Shown here: positions 1 to 8,986 of the stretch, piece by piece
Layout: every line of letters begins with the position of its first letter
How positions within the stretch are numbered: the stretch's first letter is position 1
Assembly (NCBI GenBank): GCA_937127205.1
Contig: CAKZLS010000581.1
Location: 1-9,096 of the forward strand
DNA: 9,096 nucleotides
Reading direction: 5' to 3'
Origin: an uncultured Rhodospirillales bacterium
GTDB taxonomy: Bacteria > Pseudomonadota > Alphaproteobacteria > Rhodospirillales > Defluviicoccaceae
Program-made: the position numbers and the translations under genes
Notes under the pieces: generated by a model
Database searches by the model: none
What the model was told of the DNA's origin: nothing
What the model saw: the letters and a program-made list of their open reading frames with translations, nothing else

Positions 1-308
1 AATTTCAAGCCAGCCTCACCGCTTTGCGCCCGCTGATTTCGCAACAGGCTCTATGCCAACAATTATTTATAAAAGCGCTCAGAGGACGGTATGCGTTTGT
101 CGCACGCCCGCTTTGCTTAACCAAAGCGAACACAGATTGTTCCCTCGCAACTGGCGTTTCTATACCCGTCTCCCGAACCTGATTTTTGTGCGGCCGCCGA
201 TCATGCCGGTTTCGCAACGGGATCGGACAGGCTAAACGTGTGCGGACACGATCACAGTCGTTGGCCGGCCATTAATGCGAGGATGGCGGATGAAGTGAGG
301 AACATTCG
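1..308. other. Upstream region of the Kef antiporter gene, no convincing gene
   Basis: No open frame here looks like a protein. The two short frames (5-217 on minus, 53-235 on plus) are rich in Arg, Cys and His and match nothing I recognise. The stretch is more AT-rich than the genes around it, as expected of a regulatory region. There is a perfect inverted repeat CGCTTTG-6-CAAAGCG (109-115 and 122-128), not followed by a T-run on either strand, so it is more likely an operator or chance dyad than a terminator. A weak sigma-70-like pair, TTGTTC (137-142) and TATACC (161-166) with 18-bp spacing, could drive the antiporter gene, but it matches consensus only partly. A TATAAA at 68-73 has no partner -35 box. 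Confidence 0.5.
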
Positions 309-2093
309 ATGTCCCTGCTGGTTGAAGTTGCGATATTTTTGGCTGCGGCGGTTATTACCGTGCCGGTGTTCAAGAAGCTTGGGCTCGGCTCTGTCCTCGG
401 GTATTTGACCGCCGGCGTGGTCATCGGCCCTTGGGGGCTGAAGCTTAACGGGGACATCGACAACGTCCTGCATTTCGCCGAATTCGGGGTCGTCCTTCTG
501 TTGTTCGTCATCGGCCTCGAGCTGCAGCCGAGCCGTTTGTGGACCATGCGCAAATCGGTGTTCGGACTGGGCGGCGCCCAAGTGGGAGTGACCGGTGTGG
601 TGATCGGTCTCGCGGCGTACGCGCTCGGCCTCGATGCGCCCGCCGCGGCCATCGTCGGGGTGATGCTGTCGCTCTCGTCCACCGCGCTGGCGCTGCAGAT
701 GTTGGGCGAAAAGCGTCAGTTGACGACGCAACACGGGCGGTCGGCTTTCTCGATCCTGTTGTTTCAGGATCTGGCCGTCATCCCGCTGCTGGTGATCGTG
801 CCGTTAATCGGACCCGAGGGAAGCGGACCGATGGACAGTTCAGGCGCCGTCGCGGCTCTCGGCGCCGCCGCCATTCTCCTGGTGGTGGTCTCCGGCGGTC
901 ATTTCCTGCTGCGCTATCTGCTGCGGATCGTGGCGGATACGAACATCCGCGAAGTGTTCACCGCGATGGCGTTGCTGACCGTGGTCGGCATGGCGTTGCT
1001 GATGGAATGGGTGGGGCTTTCCATGGCGCTCGGCGCATTCCTTGCGGGAGTCCTGCTCGCGGAGTCGGAATACCGGCACGCCCTCGAAACCGACATCGAG
1101 CCGTTCAAGGGGCTGCTTCTCGGCCTGTTCTTCATCGCCGTCGGCATGTCGCTCAATGTGGGCATCGTGATCGACAAGCCCGGTGTCATCGCCCTTCTGG
1201 TCCTCGGTCTGATGTTGATGAAGTTCGCGCTTCTGTTCGGGCTCGGCCGGTTGTTCGGACTTGGCAATGCCTCCGCCCGGGCGCTGGGTGTGTCCATTTC
1301 GCAGGGTGGCGAGTTCGCCTTTATCGTTCTCACCGTCGCCGTCGGCGGGAAGGTGATCGAACAGCAACTGGCGGATCTGTTGATTGCGGTGGTTACTGTG
1401 TCCATGGCGGTGACGCCGCTATTGTTCGCGGTGAACGAGACGGTGATCAAGCGGTGGCTGGATAAAGCGCCGGCGCGCGATTTCGACCCGCTGCCTGATA
1501 GCGACGAGAACCGCGTTATCATTGCCGGATTTGGCCGGTTCGGTCAGATCGTCGCGCGCATCCTGAGGGCCAAGGGCATTGCGTTCACCGCCCTTGAAAT
1601 CAACCCCGCGCACGTGGATTACGTCCGCAAATTCGGCAACAAGGTGTACTACGGCGATGCGTCGCGGCTCGACTTGCTGCGCAATGCGAAGGCGGAGACG
1701 GCTGATGCCTTCGTGCTCGCCATCGACAACGTGGAGTCCTCGCTGCGCACCGCGGAGACGGTGCGGGAACATTTTCCGCGCCTCACCATTTACGCGCGGG
1801 CGCATGATCGCAAGCATGCCTATCAGCTGATGGATCTCGGCGTAACCGTCATCCGCCGCGAGACGTTTCTCTCCAGTCTCGATCTGGCGGGCTCGGTGTT
1901 GAAGGGGCTGGGCCTTTCAAATTTCGATAGCGAGAAGACGGTGGATACGTTTGAGCAGCACGACGAAATCCTGCTGTGGGCCCATTATTGGCATCACAAC
2001 GACGAAAACACCATGCGCACGCTGGCCAAGGAGGGCGCGGAGGAACTCGCGGAATTGCTCGCCCAGGATGCCGCTAAAGACGTGTCGCGCTAG
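309..2093 (+). CDS. KefB/KefC-type monovalent cation:proton antiporter (CPA2 family)
   Basis: This is an inner-membrane potassium/proton antiporter of the CPA2 family, 594 residues, close to the usual size of KefB/KefC. Residues 1 to about 380 form the hydrophobic Na/H-exchanger domain with roughly a dozen membrane segments. It contains FQD at 152-154, where the family has its transport aspartate, and the cytoplasmic loop HALETDIEPFKG (257-268), very close to the KefC regulatory loop. Residues about 402-515 form an RCK/TrkA-N domain with the nucleotide-binding motif GFGRFG (407-412) and an acidic residue, E430, at the end of the second strand. In characterised Kef systems glutathione binds this domain and holds transport closed, while glutathione adducts open it. 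GAGGAA at 297-302 lies 6 bp before the ATG and fixes the start. No kefF- or kefG-like ancillary gene lies beside it here. It converges on secA with a 29-bp gap. The family is certain, but the exact subtype and gating ligand are not. Confidence 0.95.
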   Translation: MSLLVEVAIFLAAAVITVPVFKKLGLGSVLGYLTAGVVIGPWGLKLNGDIDNVLHFAEFGVVLLLFVIGLELQPSRLWTMRKSVFGLGGAQVGVTGVVIGLAAYALGLDAPAAAIVGVMLSLSSTALALQMLGEKRQLTTQHGRSAFSILLFQDLAVIPLLVIVPLIGPEGSGPMDSSGAVAALGAAAILLVVVSGGHFLLRYLLRIVADTNIREVFTAMALLTVVGMALLMEWVGLSMALGAFLAGVLLAESEYRHALETDIEPFKGLLLGLFFIAVGMSLNVGIVIDKPGVIALLVLGLMLMKFALLFGLGRLFGLGNASARALGVSISQGGEFAFIVLTVAVGGKVIEQQLADLLIAVVTVSMAVTPLLFAVNETVIKRWLDKAPARDFDPLPDSDENRVIIAGFGRFGQIVARILRAKGIAFTALEINPAHVDYVRKFGNKVYYGDASRLDLLRNAKAETADAFVLAIDNVESSLRTAETVREHFPRLTIYARAHDRKHAYQLMDLGVTVIRRETFLSSLDLAGSVLKGLGLSNFDSEKTVDTFEQHDEILLWAHYWHHNDENTMRTLAKEGAEELAELLAQDAAKDVSR

Positions 2094-2122
2094 CCAGTAC
2101 GATCCGAAGCCCTCTTTAGCCG

Positions 2123-4840
<2,718 letters not shown>

Positions 4841-4920
4841 TCATGATCCTTAAGAGGTTTCCCAATGGGCGACTGGCTGGGCGTAAATGGCCCTCCGAGC
4901 CGGCCGCAACCGGTGATGAA

Positions 4921-4949
4921 GACATAGAAGCAGGCACAAGTCCTGTCAA
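4921..4949 (-). promoter_or_regulatory. Predicted sigma-70 type promoter of secA
   Basis: Read on the minus strand, a perfect -35 box TTGACA (4944-4949) is followed after exactly 17 bp by TATGTC (4921-4926), which matches the -10 consensus at four of six bases. Transcription would start near 4914 and give secA a leader of about 74 nt ending in AAGGA and the ATG. I see no peptide-coding leader or strong terminator-antiterminator pair in that stretch, so a SecM-like arrest mechanism is not evident. The call rests on sequence match and position only. Confidence 0.7.
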
Positions 4950-5102
4950 TGTATGCCACCGGCGGGAGAAAGAGGCACCGATCGGGCGCGGCCGCCGTGG
5001 TGGAGCCGGGAAAACACGTTGGATCTGGCGTTTCGGTGCCGATGGTGCCACATCCAGACCATGATGTAGCGGTTAGCCTTATCCTTGTGCGGTCGGAAAC
5101 GA

Positions 5103-5125
5103 TGTGCATTATCGCACAATATACT
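5103..5125 (+). promoter_or_regulatory. Candidate foldase operon promoter with a CRP/FNR-like dyad
   Basis: TATACT (5120-5125) matches the -10 consensus at five of six bases and sits 67 bp before the foldase ATG. No good -35 box lies at the right distance. The space is taken instead by the dyad TGTGC-6-GCACA (5103-5107 and 5114-5118), which has exactly the 5-6-5 geometry of the CRP site TGTGA-6-TCACA with a symmetric change at the innermost base of each arm. If the TATACT is used, the dyad is centred about 21 bp upstream of the start, a position typical of repression. A poorer alternative promoter would be TTGTGC (5085-5090) with CATTAT (5107-5112). Confidence 0.4.
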
Positions 5126-5129
5126 GATG

Positions 5130-5151
5130 GTATGGCAATTGATCGTATGGC
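5130..5151 (+). repeat. Short direct repeat GTATGGC, 15-bp period, in the foldase leader
   Basis: GTATGGC occurs at 5130-5136 and again at 5145-5151, a period of 15 bp, just downstream of the candidate -10 element. It could be a paired binding site or chance. Two copies of seven bases are weak evidence. Confidence 0.3.
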
Positions 5152-5180
5152 GGACACACTTCTGTCGCGCGCGCATACTT

Positions 5181-5186
5181 AGGAGA
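5181..5186 (+). promoter_or_regulatory. Ribosome binding site deciding the foldase start
   Basis: AGGAGA lies 6 bp before the ATG at 5193. The same frame is open from an earlier ATG at 5085, but that one would add 36 Cys/Arg/Trp-rich residues in front of a textbook signal peptide and lies upstream of the candidate promoter. The internal ATG is therefore the real start. Confidence 0.9.
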
Positions 5187-5192
5187 ATTTCA

Positions 5193-6047
5193 ATGAAGCG
5201 TTTATTCATCGCCGGGGCGGCCGCTGTCGCCATACTTGCCCCTTCGTTTTCTTATGTCCCCCCGGCGTTGGCCGAGGATGATCCCGTGGTGGCGACGGTG
5301 GATGGCGAGGAGATTCGGCGCTCCCGCGCGCTCGAGGAGAAGGGCCGGATGCCGGCGCAATTGCAGCAGGCGCCGGACGAACTGGTCCTGCCGATGCTTG
5401 TCAGCCTGGTGGTCGATACCAAGCTGCTGGCGGCCGAGGCCAGCCGGAAGAATTTGCAGGACGACGAAGAAATTCGCGAGCAGCTGGCACGCGTCGAAGA
5501 AATCCTCCTTGCGCAGGTGCTGCTCAGCCGCATGGTCGAGGAACAGATCACCGACGAGGCCCTGGACAAGAAGTATCAAGAGCTGGTGGCGGAGACCGCC
5601 GGCAACCAGGAGACCAAGGCCCGGCACATTCTGGTAAAGGAGGAAGACGAAGCCAAGGCGATCATCGCCGACCTCGACGCCGGCGCCGACTTCGCCGAGC
5701 TGGCGAAAACCAAGTCGACCGGTCCCTCCGCTCCCAACGGCGGGGATCTCGGTTATTTCGGACCGGGCGCCATGGTGCCGGCCTTCGACGAGGCCGCTGC
5801 GGCGCTGGAGCCGGGCACCTACACCAAGGAACCGGTGCAAACGCAGTTCGGCTGGCATGTGATCAAGGTTGAGGACCGGCGCAAGGCGGAACCGCCGGCC
5901 AAGGCGGAAGTCACCGAGCAGTTGCGGACCGAATTGGTGCGCGAGGCGCGCTCCGATTACATCGAGAGCCTGCGGGACAAAGCCGACATCGAAACCTTTG
6001 TCGAAATGCCGGCGGAATTGCCCGAGGGCGGGCAACCGGCCCAATAG
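5193..6047 (+). CDS. Periplasmic parvulin-type peptidyl-prolyl isomerase (PpiC/SurA-like foldase)
   Basis: This gene encodes a 284-residue exported foldase that would catalyse cis-trans isomerisation at prolines and act as a chaperone for newly secreted proteins in the periplasm. Residues 1-27 are a classic Sec signal: MKR, a hydrophobic core, then ALA before EDD as the likely cleavage site. A helical, charged N-terminal chaperone-like region (about 30-135) precedes a parvulin (PPIC rotamase) domain at about 139-230. That domain shows the family marks KARHILV (142-148), NGGDLGYFGPG (182-192), MVPAF (194-198) and QFGWHVIKV (218-226). A short helical tail and an acidic, proline-containing end follow. 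I see no lipobox cysteine, so it is predicted to be soluble. It is divergent from secA and heads a likely transcript with argJ, 64 bp downstream. It could be called PrsA-like, but the exact client range cannot be read from sequence. Confidence 0.92.
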   Translation: MKRLFIAGAAAVAILAPSFSYVPPALAEDDPVVATVDGEEIRRSRALEEKGRMPAQLQQAPDELVLPMLVSLVVDTKLLAAEASRKNLQDDEEIREQLARVEEILLAQVLLSRMVEEQITDEALDKKYQELVAETAGNQETKARHILVKEEDEAKAIIADLDAGADFAELAKTKSTGPSAPNGGDLGYFGPGAMVPAFDEAAAALEPGTYTKEPVQTQFGWHVIKVEDRRKAEPPAKAEVTEQLRTELVREARSDYIESLRDKADIETFVEMPAELPEGGQPAQ

Positions 6048-6111
6048 CGATCCAAAAAACCTTAGGGATCTCCACACCGGACCCCTGTCCGCAATCCGAG
6101 GCAGACCCAGC

Positions 6112-7341
6112 ATGACCAAGCGCTCGCCGCTCGCGCCCGATCGGTTTCCCCACATGCCCGCCGTAGCCGGCGTGCGGCTGGGAACGCGCGCGTGTGCGCT
6201 TCGATACGAGGGCCGGGACGATCTGTTCGTGGCGGAAATGGATGCCGGGACGGCGGTGGCCGGTGTCCTCACCCGCTCGCAAACCGCGTCGGCGCCGGTG
6301 GACTGGTGCCGGAAAGCGCTCATGGGCGGCCGCGCCCGCGTTCTGGTGGTCAACAGCGGCAACGCCAACGCGTTTACCGGCAGCGTCGGCGAGGGCGCGG
6401 TGTCACAGACCATCGAGGCCGCCCGCGACGTGTTCTCGGTCGAGCCTGGCGAGGTGTTCATTGCGTCCACCGGCGTGATCGGAGAGCGTCTGCCGGTGGA
6501 GAAGATCGTTGCCGCCTTGAGCGACATCCGCGCGGTGTTTGCCGATACCAGTTGGGAGGCGGCGGCCCGCGCGATCATGACCACCGATACCTACCCCAAG
6601 GGCAGCGCCCGCCGGGTCCGGGTCGGCGACACGGACGCGACGCTCTGCGGGATCGCCAAGGGCTCGGGCATGATCGCGCCGAACATGGCGACCATGTTGG
6701 CGTTCGTGTTCACCGACGCGGCAATCGCGCCCGGCGCACTTCATGTCTTGCTGTCCTCATCGGTGGACCGCTCCTTCAATTGCACCACGGTGGACGGCGA
6801 CACGTCCACCAGCGATACGGTGTTGCTGTTCGCCACCGGCGCCGCCGGGGGGGAGCCGATTACCGATCCCGCCGATCCGCGGCTGGACGATTTCCGCGCC
6901 GCCCTCGACGATGTAACCCTCGACCTGGCCCAGCAGGTGGTGCGCGACGGCGAAGGGGCCGCCAAGTTCATCACCATCACCGTCACCGGCGCGGAACACG
7001 ACGCCGCCGCCAAGAATATCGGCCTCAGCATCGCCAATTCGCCGCTGGTCAAGACCGCCGTCGCCGGCGAAGACGCCAATTGGGGGCGGATCGTCATGGC
7101 CGCCGGTAAGGCCGGAGAAAAGGTCGATCGCTCCCGGCTCACCATCCGCGTCGGCGGCATTTCCGTAGCCGAGAAGGGAGAAGCGGCGCCCAACTACGAC
7201 GAAACGCCGGTGGCGGCCCACATGAAAGGCACGAACGTGTCCATCGACGTCGACGTGGGCATCGGCGAGGGCGAGGCCACGGTGTGGACCTGCGACCTGA
7301 CCCACGGATACATCGATATCAATGCCGATTACCGGTCCTGA
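6112..7341 (+). CDS. argJ: Glutamate N-acetyltransferase / ornithine acetyltransferase ArgJ
   Basis: ArgJ moves the acetyl group from N-acetylornithine to glutamate, giving ornithine and N-acetylglutamate in the cyclic arginine pathway in the cytoplasm. Bifunctional members also use acetyl-CoA to make N-acetylglutamate. The 409 residues match the family length. The precursor cuts itself before the nucleophile threonine in NMATML, here between A193 and T194, to give alpha and beta chains. The oxyanion-hole motif STGVIG (119-124), KGSGMIAPNMATM (183-195), the DGEGAAKF block (279-286) and the typical C-terminus YIDINADYRS are all present, so the enzyme should be active. The ATG at 6112 has only a modest upstream GAGG (6098-6101), but the frame upstream overlaps the foldase gene and is not ArgJ-like. 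Whether it is mono- or bifunctional cannot be told from the sequence. It overlaps mutT by 20 bp. Confidence 0.96.
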   Translation: MTKRSPLAPDRFPHMPAVAGVRLGTRACALRYEGRDDLFVAEMDAGTAVAGVLTRSQTASAPVDWCRKALMGGRARVLVVNSGNANAFTGSVGEGAVSQTIEAARDVFSVEPGEVFIASTGVIGERLPVEKIVAALSDIRAVFADTSWEAAARAIMTTDTYPKGSARRVRVGDTDATLCGIAKGSGMIAPNMATMLAFVFTDAAIAPGALHVLLSSSVDRSFNCTTVDGDTSTSDTVLLFATGAAGGEPITDPADPRLDDFRAALDDVTLDLAQQVVRDGEGAAKFITITVTGAEHDAAAKNIGLSIANSPLVKTAVAGEDANWGRIVMAAGKAGEKVDRSRLTIRVGGISVAEKGEAAPNYDETPVAAHMKGTNVSIDVDVGIGEGEATVWTCDLTHGYIDINADYRS

Positions 7342-7783
7342 TCCCGGCTGCCTTAACGCGGAGGTGCGGCGCGCCGAATGCCCGCTGCCCATCCTGCTGG
7401 TGACGGCGGTGGCGATGGTGGACCCCGATGGCCGGGTGTTGATGGCCCAGCGCCCGCCCGGCTCGCGAATGGCCGGTTTATGGGAGTTTCCCGGCGGCAA
7501 GGTGGAACCGGACGAAACGCCCGAGAGCGCCCTGGTGCGCGAGCTTCACGAGGAATTGGCGGTGGATATCACCGAAAGCTGCCTCGCGCCCTTCACCTTC
7601 GCGTCCCATACCTACGACGATTTTCATCTGTTGATGCCGCTCTTCCTCTGCCGTGTCTGGAAGGGCACGCCGGTGGGGCAGGAGGGCCAGGCGCTGAAAT
7701 GGGTCCGGCCGCTGGCCATGACCAAACTTCCCATGCCGCCGGCCGACGTTCCCCTGGTGGCGATGCTCCGGGATTTTCTTTGA
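7322..7783 (+). CDS. mutT: MutT-type Nudix hydrolase, probable 8-oxo-dGTP diphosphatase
   Basis: MutT hydrolyses 8-oxo-dGTP to the monophosphate, cleaning the nucleotide pool and preventing A-to-C transversions. The 153 residues include LWEFPGGKVEPDE (53-65), as in E. coli MutT. The Nudix box runs from G59 to V81: G, five residues, E65, seven residues, R73-E74, then E77-E78, all in register. The box ends LAV where the consensus is LGV or VGI, so the conserved Gly is Ala80. The metal-binding glutamates are intact. The start is uncertain. ATG 7322 overlaps the end of argJ by 20 bp and lacks a clear ribosome binding site, and it gives about 20 residues more than typical homologues before the first strand (LLVTAVAMVD). 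GTG 7364 would give a more usual N-terminus. Translation probably couples to argJ. Another Nudix substrate is possible. Confidence 0.9.
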   Translation: MPITGPDPGCLNAEVRRAECPLPILLVTAVAMVDPDGRVLMAQRPPGSRMAGLWEFPGGKVEPDETPESALVRELHEELAVDITESCLAPFTFASHTYDDFHLLMPLFLCRVWKGTPVGQEGQALKWVRPLAMTKLPMPPADVPLVAMLRDFL

Positions 7784-7798
7784 GTTGTTCGATTTCGC

Positions 7799-8104
7799 CT
7801 ATTTCAGACTTTCGATATAGGCAACAAGGTCGTCGATCTCCTGTTGGCTCAGAGACAGCCCGGTCATTCCGCCATGCGGCTCGGTCAAGAAAGTCGACAT
7901 GCGATCGGGGGTCACGGTCGGATCCTTGGCTAGGGCGGCAAACGGAGGCGCGCTGTCGGCCGCCGTGCCCGAATCACCGACGAGATGGCATGATCCGCAC
8001 CATTGTGTCGCTAAATCTTTCCCCGCCAACACGTCTCCTGCGGCTCCAGCAGCGGATGTAAACAGCAGTATGAAGACCGAAAGTAGAAGTGCTGCGCGAA
8101 TCAT
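7799..8104 (-). CDS. Small exported class I cytochrome c (monohaem)
   Basis: This is a 101-residue periplasmic electron carrier with one covalently bound haem. The N-terminus is a Sec signal (hydrophobic 3-17, then TSAAGA, cleavage near residue 21). The haem motif is WCGSCH, with C36 and C39 for the thioether bonds and H40 as the lower axial ligand. M80 in HGGMTGLSLS is the likely sixth ligand, and the closing helix QQEIDDLVAYIESL is typical of class I cytochromes. A purine-rich AGGGGGG block ends just before the ATG at 8104 (minus strand). The gene converges on mutT with a 15-bp gap and is divergent from the CinA-like gene. No oxidase, dehydrogenase or haem-lyase gene is nearby, so its redox partners cannot be inferred. 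Similar orphan cytochromes occur in alphaproteobacteria. The haem protein assignment is firm, but the physiological role is unknown. Confidence 0.9.
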   Translation of the reverse strand: MIRAALLLSVFILLFTSAAGAAGDVLAGKDLATQWCGSCHLVGDSGTAADSAPPFAALAKDPTVTPDRMSTFLTEPHGGMTGLSLSQQEIDDLVAYIESLK

Positions 8105-8218
8105 TGACCCCCCTAATAGTGACCGTTGGCATTACGCATGCCTTCAACCCTAGCAAATTTATGGCTTAGGAGCGAGCCTGTCGGTAGAGTATGGCCCGTT
8201 CATATGTCGAGGAAACGC
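8105..8218. promoter_or_regulatory. Divergent intergenic region between cytochrome c and CinA-like genes
   Basis: This 114-bp gap must hold the control signals of both genes. It includes an AT-rich core around 8151-8165 and a dyad GGCAT-5-ATGCC (8128-8132 and 8138-8142). A TTGGCA (8126-8131), one base off the -35 consensus, could serve the rightward gene, but the best following -10 (TAGCAA, 8151-8156) is 19 bp away and poor. I see no convincing leftward promoter. Confidence 0.35.
8209..8214 (+). promoter_or_regulatory. Ribosome binding site deciding the CinA-like start
   Basis: GAGGAA lies 4 bp before ATG 8219. Upstream in-frame ATGs at 8126, 8138 and 8204 have no comparable site and would add residues unlike the family, so 8219 is preferred. 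Confidence 0.75.
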
Positions 8219-8986
8219 ATGTCCCCAACCACACCTGTAACCGCTTGCGTCCTTATCATCGGCAACGAGGTGCTCTCCGGACGCACCCCCGACGCCAACC
8301 TCAGCTTTCTCGGCACCGCCCTCAACGAACTGGGGATCCGGGTGATGGAAGCGCGGGTCATTCCCGACGACGAAGCGACCATCGTTGCCACGGTGAATGA
8401 ATGCCGCGAACGCTTCGGCTATGTGTTCACCACCGGCGGCATCGGCCCCACCCACGACGACATCACCGCCGCAAGCATGGCCAAGGCCTTCGGCGTCACC
8501 CTGGAACGCAATGCCGACGCCATGGCCTTACTGAGACTGCAGTACGTCGACGGCGATCTCAACGAGGCCCGCCAACGCATGGCCTATGTTCCCGCCGGCG
8601 CCGTCCTCATCGAAAACCCTGTCAGCCGAGCGCCGGGCTTTCAGCTGGAGAACGTCTTCGTGCTGCCCGGCGTGCCCGGGATCATGCGGGCCATGTTCGC
8701 CGGCATCCGCGACCGGCTTCGCGGCGGCGCGCCCATCCTGTCGCGCACGATAGCGGCCTTCACCCGCGAAGGCACGGTGGCTACGGGCTTGGCGGCCATC
8801 CAGGAGACCCACCCGGCCGTGGAAATCGGCAGCTATCCATTCCTCCGCGGCGACCGCCTCGGCGTCAGCATCGTGCTCCGCTCCGCCGACGCCGGCGCAT
8901 TGGAACCGGCCGTGGCGGACGTCAAAGCGCTGTTCGAGACTATTGGCGTGGAACCGTTCGAGGAGACGGCGAGCCCGGAGGGTTAG
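8219..8986 (+). CDS. CinA N-terminal/MoCF-family protein (competence/damage-inducible protein A-like)
   Basis: This is a 255-residue cytoplasmic protein of the molybdopterin-binding (MoCF/MogA-fold) family that forms the N-terminal half of CinA. Family marks are the first strand ACVLIIGNEVLSGRTPDAN (9-27), the loop TTGGIGPTHDD (71-81), which in related proteins binds a phosphorylated nucleotide or pterin, and the FVLPGVP segment (147-153). In CinA and relatives this domain has been linked to ADP-ribose pyrophosphatase activity, while the C-terminal half is a nicotinamide-nucleotide amidase. That C-terminal half (about 160 residues) is absent. The protein ends after a normal C-terminal region at 8986, so it looks like a natural single-domain form rather than a truncation, as is common in alphaproteobacteria. 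Annotation pipelines usually name it cinA or molybdopterin-binding protein. The substrate is not known from sequence. It is divergent from the cytochrome c gene. Confidence 0.88.
   Translation: MSPTTPVTACVLIIGNEVLSGRTPDANLSFLGTALNELGIRVMEARVIPDDEATIVATVNECRERFGYVFTTGGIGPTHDDITAASMAKAFGVTLERNADAMALLRLQYVDGDLNEARQRMAYVPAGAVLIENPVSRAPGFQLENVFVLPGVPGIMRAMFAGIRDRLRGGAPILSRTIAAFTREGTVATGLAAIQETHPAVEIGSYPFLRGDRLGVSIVLRSADAGALEPAVADVKALFETIGVEPFEETASPEG

Noticed and set aside
5..217. 70-codon minus-strand frame in the left leader
   Set aside because: It begins with TTG, has no ribosome binding site I can support and is Arg-rich with no family resemblance.
6078..6091. CGGAC-4-GTCCG hairpin between the foldase and argJ, considered as a terminator or attenuator
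   Set aside because: It has only 5 bp of stem and no following T-run. It is too weak to claim and the genes are probably co-transcribed.
5202..6584. A 460-codon minus-strand frame across the foldase gene and the start of argJ
   Set aside because: It spans two well-supported plus-strand genes and resembles no known protein, so it is an antisense artefact of composition.
7797..7822. GCCTAT...ATAGGC inverted repeat after mutT, considered as a terminator
   Set aside because: The 6-bp stem has a 14-base loop, lacks a T-run and overlaps the cytochrome coding end.
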